Positions 1-8,837 of a DNA stretch of 64,000 nucleotides are shown here, piece after piece (within the stretch, counting starts at the first letter, position 1; each line of letters opens with the position of its first letter). The DNA comes from Massilia sp. Root418 (lineage in GTDB: Bacteria; Pseudomonadota; Gammaproteobacteria; Burkholderiales; Burkholderiaceae_D). A program made the translations under genes and the position numbers. The DNA lies in contig NZ_LMEC01000011.1 in NCBI RefSeq assembly GCF_001425265.1, positions 915,692 to 979,691 on the forward strand, read 5' to 3'. The notes under the pieces are model-generated. The model saw nothing but the letters and a program-made list of their open reading frames with translations. It was not told the origin of the DNA and ran no database searches.

Positions 1-1
1 T

Positions 2-3000
2 GTGCACGTGGTGCTGTCGGCGCCGGCGGACCAGGCGCTGAACCTGGGCCAGGTGCTGGCGGCCGGCGGCAAGGTCGGCATCTACGGCGCGCTGGTGAAC
101 CAGCGCGGCCGCGTGAGCGCGGACAGCGCGGCGCTGGGCGCGAACGGCAAGATCGTACTGAAGGCCAGCGGCGCCGGCGGCACCGCGCTGCTGGAGGCGG
201 GCAGCCAGACCAGCGCCGCCAACAGCGCGGGCCGTGGCGGCGAGATCCAGGTGCTGGGCGAACGCGTGGGCCTGGCGGGCGACGCGGCGCTGGACGCCAG
301 CGGCGCGGCCGGCGGCGGCACGGTACTGATCGGCGGCGATTACCAGGGCGGCAACGCGGCGGTGCCGAACGCCCAGTTCAGTTTTGTCAGCAAGGATGCC
401 AGTATTTCGGCCGACGCCACCGCGTCCGGCAACGGCGGCAAGATCATCGTCTGGGGCGACCAGGCAACGCGCGCCTACGGCGCGCTGTCGGCGCGCGGCG
501 GGCGGTCGGGCGGGAACGGCGGCCTGGTGGAAACCTCCGGCCACTTCCTGGACGTGGACGGCGTGCGTGTCGATACGCGCGCGCCGGGCGGAACGGCCGG
601 CCTGTGGCTGCTGGACCCTGAATTCATCACCATCGCCAGCGGCGGCACCGCCACGCGCGACGACGTGGCCAACTTCGGCGCTGGCCAGGCGAGCGGCATT
701 ACGTCGATCGCACCGGCCACCCTTAATGCGGCCACCACCCACGTGGCGCTGCAGGCGCGCCGCGACATCACCTTCAGCGACGCGGTTTCCATTGCGGCGC
801 AGGGCGTTGGCGTATCGGCGCAAGCGGGCGGCAGCATCACCGTGGACGCCGCGCTGGCCACCAATGGCGGCCCGGTTATCCTGCAAGCGAACCTGGGCGA
901 TACCGCCAGCGGCGCGGGTGCGGTGAATGTGAACGCGGCCGTGTCCACCAATGGCGGCAACCTGGTGCTGAGCGGCGCCAGCGTGGCGCTGAACGCGGCG
1001 GTGCGCGTGGGCCTGGGCGACGTGGACCTGCGCTCGAACACGGCCGGCGGCAGCATCTCGGTCGGTGCCGGCGGCAACTTGAGCGGCGACTCGGACGCGG
1101 CGTACTCGCCGCTGTTCTCCTTCATGGCGGACAGGATCAGCCTGCAGGGCAGTGTGAACGGCGGCGGCGCGGGCGAGGGAACCTCGGTGTCCTTCGTGCC
1201 CTACAGCGCGGACCGCACCATCCTGGTGTCCGGCTCGGCGAACGAAAGCAAGCTGACCCTGGCACCGGCCGACCTGGCGCGGGTGTCGGCACTGAATATC
1301 AATATCGGCAGCAGCGGCGCCAGTGGCGGCGTGGTGGTGGCGGACACCCTGGAACTGGGCAATGTGCGCAACCTCTTCATCGAAAGCGCGGGTGACATCG
1401 GCGTCAACGCCACCGTGCAGGCCAGCAGCACCAGCGGCACCATTTCGTTGGGGACCTACGGCAGCGCGGCTGGCATCAAGTTCGGCGCCGGCGGCAAGCT
1501 GGGTGCGCAGAATGTGCTGCTGCGATCGGACAATATGGACCTGGGCAGCACCGCCGGGGCCATCACCGCCAGCGGCCTGGCCAGCCTGTCCACCTACAGC
1601 GACACCGCCGGCATCCAGCTGGGCGGCAGTGGGGGCAGCGGCACCTTGTCCTTGTCGGCCGCCGAACTGGCTGCCATCGACGCGGGGACGCTGCAGTTGA
1701 ATACGGCGCAGGATCTGTCGGTGGCGGGCGACGTGCTGTCGGTGGCGGACACGCTGGTGCTGAAGGCCGGCACCATCAGCAACGGCGGCGGCAAGATTAC
1801 CGCCGGCGCGCTGGATATGACCGCCAGCGGCAGCATCGGCACGGCGGCCAGCGCGCTGTCGACGGTGGTGTCGCAATTGTCTGCGGAAAGCACGGCCGCC
1901 AGCGGCAGCAACGGCATCAACATCAGCAACGTGAACTACGCGGCCAATCCGCTGTCTTCGCAAGCGGGGCAGCTGACCATCAAGAAGCTCACGGTGGCCA
2001 GTGGCAATGACGGCGTAATTACGCTGCACAATTCCGGCGCCACGCTGCTGGACGCGTCGGGCACCGTGTCCGCAGGCAGCGGCAAAGTGACGCTGGCCGC
2101 GCATAGCCCGCTGACCATCAACGGCGCGGTGCGCACCGTTTCCGGCGATATCGAACTGGTGGCCGGTTCCAGCGGGGCCGCCACGGACGTGCTGAGCTTC
2201 GGCGGCAATGCCGTGGTCAGCTCCGGCAGCGGCGGTGTTACGCTGACCGCCGGCGCCGCCATTGAAGGGCTGAGCAGCGCGACGGTGCAGACTGCACCGG
2301 GAAAACTGGTTACGCAAGCGAACCAGAATACGCCTGTGACGCCGCCTGTCACGCCGCCGGTGACTCCACCGGTAACGCCGCCGGTGACTCCACCGGTAAC
2401 GCCGCCCGTGACGCCGCCGGTAACGCCGCCCGTGACGCCGCCAGTTACTCCACCGGTGACGCCACCAGTGGTCACGCCGCCGGTCGAGCCGCCGGTCACA
2501 CCGCCGGTCGTCACGCCGCCGGTCGAGCCGCCGGTCACACCGCCGGTCGTCACGCCGCCGGTTGAGCCACCTGTGACGCCGCCCGTGGTGACGCCCCCGG
2601 TCGAGCCGCCTGTAACTCCGCCTGTGGTTACGCCGCCTGTCGTTACGCCGCCTGTCGTTACGCCGCCAGTCGTTACGCCCCCGGTTGTCACTCCCCCGGT
2701 TGAGCCTCCCGTGGTGACGCCGCCGGTCACGCCGCCCGTGGTCACGCCGCCGGTTGTCACGCCGCCCGTGGTCACGCCGCCGGTCACGCCACCGCCTAGT
2801 CCGGACATCTGCAAGGTCGCGCCAAATTCGGCGCTGTGCCAGGTGCTGTCCCCGCCGACCGCCAGCGAGCCAGTCAAGCCGGTGCAGCTGGCGTCCAATG
2901 AAGTCATCAAGACCGTCAGCGCGGCGGTCCCGCGCGCCGAGACTGGCGGTCCGGCAGCCGTCAGCGCCACGCCGGACGACAAGGCCGACAGCAAGGCCGA

Positions 3001-3073
3001 CACCAAAGAAATCGCCTCAAACGACAAATCGGGATTGAAAAATGAGCCAGTTAAAAAACTGTACTGCAACTAA
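2..3073 (+). CDS. Filamentous-haemagglutinin-like secreted exoprotein, 3' part
   Basis: The frame is open at the left edge, so the N-terminal signal and TPS secretion domain are missing. The visible 1023 residues are Gly/Ala/Ser-rich beta-helix sequence. Around residues 140-195 is the block typical of large haemagglutinin-type exoproteins (GGKIIVWGD, then ARGGRSGGNGGLVETSG). A Pro-Val-Thr tract fills about residues 777-932, and an Asp/Lys-rich tail with two cysteines follows. Proteins of this family are exported by two-partner secretion and act as adhesins at the cell surface. No TpsB transporter is visible, so it should lie upstream. The 3' end overlaps the next gene by 32 bp, suggesting translational coupling. 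The family is clear; the exact role is unknown. Confidence 0.8.
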   Translation: MHVVLSAPADQALNLGQVLAAGGKVGIYGALVNQRGRVSADSAALGANGKIVLKASGAGGTALLEAGSQTSAANSAGRGGEIQVLGERVGLAGDAALDASGAAGGGTVLIGGDYQGGNAAVPNAQFSFVSKDASISADATASGNGGKIIVWGDQATRAYGALSARGGRSGGNGGLVETSGHFLDVDGVRVDTRAPGGTAGLWLLDPEFITIASGGTATRDDVANFGAGQASGITSIAPATLNAATTHVALQARRDITFSDAVSIAAQGVGVSAQAGGSITVDAALATNGGPVILQANLGDTASGAGAVNVNAAVSTNGGNLVLSGASVALNAAVRVGLGDVDLRSNTAGGSISVGAGGNLSGDSDAAYSPLFSFMADRISLQGSVNGGGAGEGTSVSFVPYSADRTILVSGSANESKLTLAPADLARVSALNINIGSSGASGGVVVADTLELGNVRNLFIESAGDIGVNATVQASSTSGTISLGTYGSAAGIKFGAGGKLGAQNVLLRSDNMDLGSTAGAITASGLASLSTYSDTAGIQLGGSGGSGTLSLSAAELAAIDAGTLQLNTAQDLSVAGDVLSVADTLVLKAGTISNGGGKITAGALDMTASGSIGTAASALSTVVSQLSAESTAASGSNGINISNVNYAANPLSSQAGQLTIKKLTVASGNDGVITLHNSGATLLDASGTVSAGSGKVTLAAHSPLTINGAVRTVSGDIELVAGSSGAATDVLSFGGNAVVSSGSGGVTLTAGAAIEGLSSATVQTAPGKLVTQANQNTPVTPPVTPPVTPPVTPPVTPPVTPPVTPPVTPPVTPPVTPPVTPPVVTPPVEPPVTPPVVTPPVEPPVTPPVVTPPVEPPVTPPVVTPPVEPPVTPPVVTPPVVTPPVVTPPVVTPPVVTPPVEPPVVTPPVTPPVVTPPVVTPPVVTPPVTPPPSPDICKVAPNSALCQVLSPPTASEPVKPVQLASNEVIKTVSAAVPRAETGGPAAVSATPDDKADSKADTKEIASNDKSGLKNEPVKKLYCN
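2330..2799 (+). repeat. In-frame PPVTPP / PPVVTPPVEPP coding repeats
   Basis: About 470 bp of degenerate tandem repeat encode TPPV, TPPVV and EPPV units in the exoprotein. Synonymous third-base differences (acgccgccggtg, acgccacccgtg and similar) show that selection acts on the peptide rather than on the DNA. It is probably an extended polyproline stalk or cell-wall spacer between the beta-helix and the C-terminal tail. Unit number probably varies between strains by slippage. Confidence 0.9.
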
Positions 3074-3887
3074 AGCCTTGCTGCTGCTGGTCCTGTGGTG
3101 CAGCTGCACCCTGGCGCTTGCGGCGCAAGTGGCGGGCACCGTGGTGCAGCTGAGCGGCCCGCTTCTGGCGCGCAAGGCCAGCGGCGCGGTCAAGATCCTG
3201 TCGCTCAAGTCCGAAGTCGAAAGCGGCGACACGCTGGTGACGGAGAAGAACACCTACGCACTGGTGCGGTTCATCGACAACAGCGAGATGACGCTCAAGC
3301 CGTCCACCACGATGAAGATCGACAGCTACGCTTTCGACAACGCCAAGCCGGACGGCGACAGCGCCAATTTCAGCCTGGTGAAAGGCGGCCTGCGCTCCGT
3401 GACCGGCCTGCTGGGCAAGCGCAACAAGGAAAAGTTCGAACTGAAGACGCCAAGCGCCACCATCGGCATCCGCGGCACCACCTTTGTTGCCGAGTACGTC
3501 CCGCCGGACGAGGCGCGCGCCACCGCATCGCTGCAAGCCTGGCTCAATGCCAGCACTGCCGCGCTGGGCGATACGGTGATGCCCGTCGCGCCGCTGCAGC
3601 TGGCGCAGGCGGCGCCGCCATCTCCCTCAACGCCCTCGCCGAGTTTGCCGCCGGGCTTGTACGTGCACGTGATCGATGGCCTGATCCACGTGACGAATCC
3701 GATTGGCACCAGCAACTTCAGCGCCGGCCAGTTCGGCTACACGGCGAGTCCCCGGACGCCGCCGGTCATCGTGCCGAGAGATCCCGGCATCCGCTTCTCG
3801 CCGCCGCCGTCGTTCAGCATTCCAGGACCGACCGGCTCCACTGCGGCACCGGGTAAATCCAATACGGTCGACTGCGAAGTCCGTTAA
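3042..3887 (+). CDS. FecR-domain secreted protein
   Basis: The protein has 281 residues. A signal peptide (about residues 1-27, hydrophobic ALLLLVLWCSCTLALA) precedes a FecR domain at roughly residues 35-150. Diagnostic stretches are GDTLVTEKNTYALVRFIDNS, the hydrophobic strand after it, and TPSATIGIRGTTFV. The C-terminal half is Pro/Ser-rich and low in complexity. It starts inside the preceding exoprotein gene (32 bp overlap), so the two are probably co-translated. FecR domains next to giant exoproteins are common and are thought to act in the periplasm. This is not the FecIR signalling partner type: there is no sigma factor and no cytoplasmic N-terminus. Confidence 0.8.
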   Translation: MSQLKNCTATKALLLLVLWCSCTLALAAQVAGTVVQLSGPLLARKASGAVKILSLKSEVESGDTLVTEKNTYALVRFIDNSEMTLKPSTTMKIDSYAFDNAKPDGDSANFSLVKGGLRSVTGLLGKRNKEKFELKTPSATIGIRGTTFVAEYVPPDEARATASLQAWLNASTAALGDTVMPVAPLQLAQAAPPSPSTPSPSLPPGLYVHVIDGLIHVTNPIGTSNFSAGQFGYTASPRTPPVIVPRDPGIRFSPPPSFSIPGPTGSTAAPGKSNTVDCEVR

Positions 3888-3890
3888 GCC

Positions 3891-4277
3891 ATGAATATCG
3901 GCCAGGCCGCGCAGGCATCGGGCGTTAGCGCCAAGATGATCCGCTACTATGAAAGCATAGGGCTGGTCAGCGAGAGCCGGCGCAGCGAGGCGGGTTACCG
4001 CATCTACGGCGAGAAGGATCTGCACGCGCTGCGCTTCATCAAGCGCGCCCGCAAGCTGGGTTTTTCGCTGGAGCAGATCCGCGACCTGCTGTCGCTCTGG
4101 CAGGACAGTGCACGCGCCAGCGCCGACGTGAAAAAGATCGCCTTATCGCACGTGGACGAACTGAATCAGCGCATCCGCGAGCTGACGGAAATGCGCGACA
4201 CGCTGGCCACGCTGGCGTCCTGCTGCCAGGGAGACGAACGGCCCGATTGCCCCATCCTCAAAACGCTCAGCGAATAA
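3891..4277 (+). CDS. cueR: CueR-type Cu(I)-responsive MerR regulator
   Basis: The protein has 128 residues. An N-terminal MerR winged helix ([21 protein letters not shown]) is followed by a dimerisation helix and a C-terminal metal loop, [13 protein letters not shown]. The two loop cysteines are spaced as in CueR, and the C-terminal CPI signature is that of copper regulators rather than zinc or mercury sensors. CueR activates copper export genes by untwisting promoters with 19-bp spacers. A matching promoter lies at 6044-6074 before copZ, about 1.8 kb away. The gene sits 3 bp after the FecR gene without a clear promoter of its own. Its 3' end overlaps the convergent TSUP gene by 11 bp. Confidence 0.88.
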   Translation: MNIGQAAQASGVSAKMIRYYESIGLVSESRRSEAGYRIYGEKDLHALRFIKRARKLGFSLEQIRDLLSLWQDSARASADVKKIALSHVDELNQRIRELTEMRDTLATLASCCQGDERPDCPILKTLSE

Positions 4278-5028
4278 ACATCCAGACGGTCAGCGCCGCG
4301 CCGACCGCCACCACGAAGCCCCGCATCAGTTTTTCCGGCATGCGGTGGATCAGCCACGAACCGCACAAGCCGCCCGCAATGCCGCCCGCGCACAGCGCCA
4401 GCGCGGCGGGCCAGCTGATCATGCCCGAAAAGGCGAAGATGGCCGCCGCCGACGCGTTCATCGCCATCGCCAGCATGTTCTTGGTGGCGGTGGCCATGCG
4501 GATCTGCTGGCCGGCGATGGTGAGCGCGGCCAGCATCAGGAAGCCGATGCCGCCGCCGAAATAGCCGCCGTAGACGGCAATGCAGCACTGCACCGCCACC
4601 AGCGCCCAAGTCGGCATGCCGCTGACCGCGTGCAGCGGCTGGCTGCGGAAACTGCCCCAGGCGAAGACGGACGTGGCAAACAGCACCAGCCAGGGCACCA
4701 GGCGGGAGAAGAAGGTGGGCGGCGTCACCATCAGCAGGATGGCGCCGAACACGCCGCCGGCCACGCTGATGGTGAACAGCTGCCTGAACGTCAGCCCGGC
4801 CACGCCGCCCGCCAGCTTGCGGCCGGCGATGGCGGAGGTGGTCTGGCTGGGAAACATGGCGATGGTGGAGGTCATGTTGGCCGCCACCGGATTCAGGCCA
4901 GCCAGCAGCAGGGCGGGGAAGGTGATGAAGGAACCGCCGCCCGCGAGGGCATTCTGTACCCCGGCAAACAGGCCGGCGGCAGCGATCAGGAGGACGGTGT
5001 GGAGTTCGAGGGGAGGGACTGGAGACAT
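4267..5028 (-). CDS. TSUP-family (TauE/SafE) membrane permease
   Basis: The protein has 253 residues and about seven to eight hydrophobic helices. The N-terminal half has the family pattern ([22 protein letters not shown], then [12 protein letters not shown]). TSUP proteins move small sulfur or organic anions across the inner membrane; the substrate cannot be read from the sequence. On the minus strand a TATAAT at 5034-5039 ends only 5 bp before the ATG, and a weak -35 (TTACGC) lies 17 bp upstream, so the mRNA may be leaderless or nearly so. It converges with cueR. Confidence 0.85.
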   Translation of the reverse strand: MSPVPPLELHTVLLIAAAGLFAGVQNALAGGGSFITFPALLLAGLNPVAANMTSTIAMFPSQTTSAIAGRKLAGGVAGLTFRQLFTISVAGGVFGAILLMVTPPTFFSRLVPWLVLFATSVFAWGSFRSQPLHAVSGMPTWALVAVQCCIAVYGGYFGGGIGFLMLAALTIAGQQIRMATATKNMLAMAMNASAAAIFAFSGMISWPAALALCAGGIAGGLCGSWLIHRMPEKLMRGFVVAVGAALTVWMFIR

Positions 5029-5106
5029 GCCCGATTATAGCCGGGCGCGCCGCGCGGCGTAATTCGGGCATCATGGCCGCATCGCCATATCCGGGGGGAG
5101 CGAACG

Positions 5107-5814
5107 GTGGAATATGAACTGTACTACTGGCCCACCATCCAGGGCCGGGGCGAATTCGTGCGGCTGGCGCTGGAGGAGGCGGGCGCCCGCTACAGGGACG
5201 TGGCGCGCGGCAAAGGCGGCATGCCGCCCACCGAGGCGGCCATCGACCCGGCCGAAGAAGTGCGCGCCGCCTTTGCGCCGCCGGTGCTGCGCGCGGGCGA
5301 ACTGCTGATCGGGCAGACCGCCAACATCCTGCTCTACCTGGGCCGCAGGCACGGCCTGGCGCCGCGCGCGGAAGCGGGCTGGCTGTGGGCGCACCAGTTG
5401 CAGCTTACCATCGCCGACATCGTCAACGAAGCGCACGACACGCACCATCCCGTTTCCACCAACCTGTACTACGAAGACCAGAAGAAGGAGGCGAAGAAGC
5501 GCGCGGCCGATTTCACGGCCGAGCGCATCCCCAAGTTCCTCGGCTACTTCGAGCAGATCCTGCAAAACAATGGCGGACGCTATATGGTGGGCAGGCGCCT
5601 CAGTTACGTGGACCTGTCGCTGTTCCAGCTGATCGAGGGCCTGCGCTACGCCTTTCCCAAGGCGATGGCGAAGCAGGAGCCGGGCTGGCCCGGCCTGCTG
5701 GCGCTGCACGGCATGGTCGCTGCCCGGCCCAATATCGCCGCCTACCTGGCCTCCAAGCGCCGCATCCCCTTCAACGAGGACGGCATCTTCCGCCGCTATC
5801 CCGAACTGGAGTAG
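5107..5814 (+). CDS. Glutathione S-transferase family protein
   Basis: The protein has 235 residues. The N-terminal thioredoxin-like domain begins YELYYWPTIQGRGEFVRLALEEAG, like sigma-class GSTs. A helical C-terminal domain contains the run GRYMVGRRLSYVDLSLFQLIEG, including the N-capping Ser/Asp typical of GSTs. The start is GTG, placed after a GGGGGAG ribosome site; the ATG seven bases later is in another frame. The physiological substrate is unknown. The gene converges on copZ with a 2-bp gap. Confidence 0.82.
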   Translation: MEYELYYWPTIQGRGEFVRLALEEAGARYRDVARGKGGMPPTEAAIDPAEEVRAAFAPPVLRAGELLIGQTANILLYLGRRHGLAPRAEAGWLWAHQLQLTIADIVNEAHDTHHPVSTNLYYEDQKKEAKKRAADFTAERIPKFLGYFEQILQNNGGRYMVGRRLSYVDLSLFQLIEGLRYAFPKAMAKQEPGWPGLLALHGMVAARPNIAAYLASKRRIPFNEDGIFRRYPELE

Positions 5815-5816
5815 GC

Positions 5817-6017
5817 TTACTGCGCGGCGGTGACGGGAAAGCCCGCGTCGGCGATGGCCGCCTTCACGGCGTCCAGCGGCGCGCCGGACTGCACCATCAC
5901 CTGCTTGCCCGCCAGGTCTACCTCGACCGACGCCTGCGCGTCGATCGCCTTGACCGCCTTGGTCACGCTCGCCACGCAGTGCCCGCAGCTCATTTCTTCC
6001 ACTTGCAGCTGATACAT
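5817..6017 (-). CDS. copZ: Copper chaperone CopZ (HMA domain)
   Basis: This is a 66-residue single HMA domain. The metal site is MSCGHCVASVTKAV near residues 9-14 (MxCxxC), and the fold ends DAGFPVT. It carries Cu(I) in the cytoplasm to a P-type ATPase or to CueR. The ATG at 6017 follows a strong AAGGAGGTTGAT ribosome site; longer in-frame starts would read through the promoter and are rejected. Transcription is from the CueR-type promoter at 6044-6074. No copA is in view, so the chaperone stands apart from the pump. Confidence 0.9.
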   Translation of the reverse strand: MYQLQVEEMSCGHCVASVTKAVKAIDAQASVEVDLAGKQVMVQSGAPLDAVKAAIADAGFPVTAAQ

Positions 6018-6043
6018 ATCAACCTCCTTGTTGTGATGTGTGT

Positions 6044-6074
6044 ACTGTAGGCCTTCCCACCATGGGAAGGTCAA
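6044..6074 (-). promoter_or_regulatory. CueR-activated copZ promoter with operator dyad
   Basis: Read on the minus strand: -35 TTGACC (6069-6074), a 19-bp spacer, and -10 TACAGT (6044-6049). The spacer holds a dyad with arms CCTTCCCA (6052-6059) and TGGGAAGG (6063-6070), 3 bp apart. The 19-bp spacer and the CCTTCC/GGAAGG dyad are the known hallmarks of CueR sites. CueR is encoded at 3891-4277. Confidence 0.9.
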
Positions 6075-6080
6075 GCCCAA

Positions 6081-6144
6081 AAAAAGGGGTCAGGGTTAAT
6101 TAATTGGGAAATGTTTCCAAATTAATTAACCCTGACCCCTTTTT
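6081..6144. terminator. Long bidirectional hairpin terminator
   Basis: A 64-bp near-perfect inverted repeat. Arms 6081-6105 and 6120-6144 are exact complements, followed inward by one mismatch and a five- to six-pair extension around a 2-nt loop. A tracts on one side and T tracts on the other make it a rho-independent terminator in both directions. It separates the phoH stop (6173) from the copZ promoter. It shares the GGGGTC/GACCCC core of the palindromes at 19418 and 39480. Confidence 0.85.
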
Positions 6145-6172
6145 GTGCTGCGGCGCGGGCCGCAGTAGCTTG

Positions 6173-8038
6173 TTACAGCACGTCGCTGGCGTGGTCGGCC
6201 AGGCGCGAGCGTTCGCCGCGCGCCAGGGTGACGTGGCCGCTGTGCGACCAGCCCTTGAAGCGGTCTACTACGTAGGTAAGGCCGCTGGAACCTTCCGTCA
6301 GGTAGGGCGTGTCGATCTGCGCGATGTTGCCCAGGCAGAGGATCTTGGTGCCGGGACCGGCACGCGTGACCAGGGTCTTGACCTGCTTGGGCGTCAAGTT
6401 CTGCGCTTCGTCGATGATCAGGAACTTGTTGACGAAGGTGCGGCCGCGCATGAAGTTGAGCGACTTGATCTTGATGCGCGAGCGGATCAGGTCCTGCGTC
6501 GCGGCGCGGCCCCATTCGCCGCCGTCGCTGTCGGACTTGTTGAGCACTTCCAGGTTGTCGTCGAAGGCGCCCATCCATGGCGACATCTTCTCTTCCTCGG
6601 TGCCCGGCAGGAAGCCGATGTCCTCGCCCACCGGCACGGTGACGCGGGTGACGATGATCTCGTTGTACAGCTTGGTCTCCAGCACCTGCGCCAGGCCGGC
6701 CGCCAGGGCCAGCAGGGTCTTGCCGGTACCGGCCTGGCCCAGCAGGGTGACGAAGTCGCACTCCGGGTTCATCAGCAGGTTCAGCGCGAAGTTCTGCTCG
6801 CGGTTGCGCGCGGTCACGCCCCACACGCTGTTCTTGTTGTGGCTGTAGTCGCGCAGGGTTTGCAGCACGGCGGTCTTGCCGTTGATCTGCTTGACCTGGC
6901 CGTAGAACGGCGCCTCGCCGTTGGCCGGCTCCAGGAACACGAACTGGTTCACCAGCAGGGACGGGATGACCGGGCCGGTGACGCGGTAGAACGTGGCGCT
7001 CTGGCCGTTCTTGTTCTCCTGCCAGGACTCCATGTCCTTGCCGTGCTTGTTCCAGAAGTCGTCCGGCAGCTGGACGATGCCCGAGTACAGCAGGTCGGTG
7101 TCTTCCAGCACATGGTCGTTGAAGTAGTCTTCGGCCGGCAGGCCCAGCGCGCGCGCCTTGATGCGCATGTTGATGTCTTTCGACACCAGCACCACGGCGC
7201 GGCCCGGCTGCTCGTCCTCCAGCGAACGCACCACGCCCAGGATCTGGTTGTCTGCCTTGCCTTGCGGCAGGCTGGCAGGCAGGTCGGCGATCTGCAGCTT
7301 GGTCTGGAAGAACAAGCGGCCCTTGGCGTCCTTGTTGCCCAGCTTGGACAGCGGGATGCCGCTCTCGATGGCGTCGTCGTCGGTGCTGCCGACCAGCGCG
7401 TCCAGCGTGCGCGAAACCTGGCGGGCATTGCGCGCCACCTCGGTCATGCCTTTCTTGTGATTGTCCAGCTCTTCCAGCGTCATCATCGGCAGGAAGACAT
7501 CGTGTTCCTCAAAGCGGAACAGCGATGACGGGTCGTGCATCAGCACGTTGGTGTCGAGCACGAACAGCTTGGTGCTGCCTTCCTGGTCGGCATGGCGGCT
7601 GGTGGAGGACTTGATGGTCACTTCCACCGGCTTGTGCTTGGCAGGATGCGGCGCTTCCACCAGCACCGGCGCGGACTTGCCGCGCGGCGACTTGGCTTTG
7701 GGCGACGCCGGCGCGGCGGCCGGTGCGGCGGCAGGTGCAGGAGCGGCCTGCAGCAGCGCGGCCTTCTTCGCGGCCGGCTTCTCGGCAGGCTTGGCGGCGG
7801 CGGCGGTCTTGGCCTTGGCGGCCGGTGCGGCGACTACCGAAATCGGCGCGGCAGGTGCAACAGCGGGTGCGACAGCTTTGACGGGCTTGGCCGCAGGCGC
7901 CGCCTTGGCAGCTTTCTTCGGTGCGGCAGGCGCGAGTTCAACAACAGGCAAAGGCTGGGGACGAACGCCGCTGGCCTTCGGGTAATCTTTTGCGAGCAAC
8001 AGCGTTGCAGGCTTGGTAGGCAGTTTTGGCAGTGGCAT
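6173..8038 (-). CDS. phoH: PhoH-family ATPase with N-terminal PIN domain
   Basis: The protein has 621 residues. Residues 1-155 are a low-complexity Ala/Pro/Lys extension. A PIN nuclease domain follows (KLFVLDTNVLMHDPSSL, then LEELDNHKKG). The C-terminal PhoH ATPase carries Walker A LLGQAGTGKTLLALAAG and Walker B FLIIDEAQNLTPKQVKT. PIN-PhoH proteins are predicted RNA helicase/nuclease enzymes. The Ala-rich leader is longer than in most family members. The ATG at 8038 is the first in frame; a weak GAG site precedes it. It is transcribed toward the terminator at 6081. Confidence 0.9.
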   Translation of the reverse strand: MPLPKLPTKPATLLLAKDYPKASGVRPQPLPVVELAPAAPKKAAKAAPAAKPVKAVAPAVAPAAPISVVAAPAAKAKTAAAAKPAEKPAAKKAALLQAAPAPAAAPAAAPASPKAKSPRGKSAPVLVEAPHPAKHKPVEVTIKSSTSRHADQEGSTKLFVLDTNVLMHDPSSLFRFEEHDVFLPMMTLEELDNHKKGMTEVARNARQVSRTLDALVGSTDDDAIESGIPLSKLGNKDAKGRLFFQTKLQIADLPASLPQGKADNQILGVVRSLEDEQPGRAVVLVSKDINMRIKARALGLPAEDYFNDHVLEDTDLLYSGIVQLPDDFWNKHGKDMESWQENKNGQSATFYRVTGPVIPSLLVNQFVFLEPANGEAPFYGQVKQINGKTAVLQTLRDYSHNKNSVWGVTARNREQNFALNLLMNPECDFVTLLGQAGTGKTLLALAAGLAQVLETKLYNEIIVTRVTVPVGEDIGFLPGTEEEKMSPWMGAFDDNLEVLNKSDSDGGEWGRAATQDLIRSRIKIKSLNFMRGRTFVNKFLIIDEAQNLTPKQVKTLVTRAGPGTKILCLGNIAQIDTPYLTEGSSGLTYVVDRFKGWSHSGHVTLARGERSRLADHASDVL

Positions 8039-8258
8039 CAGGATCTCGATCTAAAAAATGCTGGAAGGGTCCGCCCATTGGACACGCCGCGCAAATAGCG
8101 GCGCATGGGGTGGATGCTGACGAAAAGAAATATAAGAACTGCCGCGGGCGGGTAACGCCCGTTGAATGTACCGGTTGGTGGCCGCAGCCACCTGATACAG
8201 TTGGTGGGAGAACTTTGCAGACTCAAAATCGGATGTTGGTGCGTCAGTGTGGTGCGCT

Positions 8259-8723
8259 CTATGATTTTACAAATTCCAGTACTTCATCGACGTGACCAGG
8301 AACCTTCACGCCTCTCCATTCTTTCACCAATCGGCCGCTACCGTCAATGACAAACGTGCTGCGCTCGACACCGCGCACCGTCTTGCCGTACATCTGCTTC
8401 ATCTTCATCACGCCGAAGGCCTGGCATACAGCCTCGTCCGGGTCGGAAATGAGCTCGAAGGGCAGGCCCAGCTTGGCCTTGAAGTTCTCGTGCGACTTCA
8501 GCGAGTCGCGGCTGATGCCATACACTTCGGCGCCGGCGGCCTGGAACTGCTCGTGCAGGTCGCGGAAGGCCATGTTCTCGGTGGTGCAGCCGGGCGTATT
8601 GTCCTTCGGATAGAAGAACAGCACGGTGTGCTTGGCCGGGCGGCCCGACAGCTGGAAAGTCTGGCCGCTGGTCATGGCGGCGGAAAAGTCGGCGACGGTT
8701 GCTACGGATGGGCTATCAGCCAC
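8259..8723 (-). CDS. bcp: Peroxiredoxin Bcp/PrxQ
   Basis: The protein has 154 residues with a thioredoxin fold. The peroxidatic centre is FFYPKDNTPGCTTENMAFRD; the resolving position +5 is Glu rather than Cys, so it looks like a one-Cys type or one that uses a distal thiol. It reduces H2O2 and organic peroxides in the cytoplasm. The length fits the family. It lies between phoH and the Mth938 gene, all on the minus strand, but the gaps of 115-220 bp suggest separate promoters. The 220-bp gap 8039-8258 has a small GGTGGC/GCCACC hairpin (8177-8192) and no gene. Confidence 0.88.
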   Translation of the reverse strand: MADSPSVATVADFSAAMTSGQTFQLSGRPAKHTVLFFYPKDNTPGCTTENMAFRDLHEQFQAAGAEVYGISRDSLKSHENFKAKLGLPFELISDPDEAVCQAFGVMKMKQMYGKTVRGVERSTFVIDGSGRLVKEWRGVKVPGHVDEVLEFVKS

Positions 8724-8837
8724 AGGTGCTCTCCTGGACGGTGGCGCTGGTGCGTGGGCATGGTTGCTGGCAGCGTACCCAGCGGCGCATAGATGGGGAT
8801 AATGTACTGTTATTCAAGCTTGTTCGGCTGATATTTC

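Noticed and set aside
2330..2799. CRISPR-like or minisatellite array
   Set aside because: Units are short, contiguous, in frame and encode PPVT; there are no spacers.
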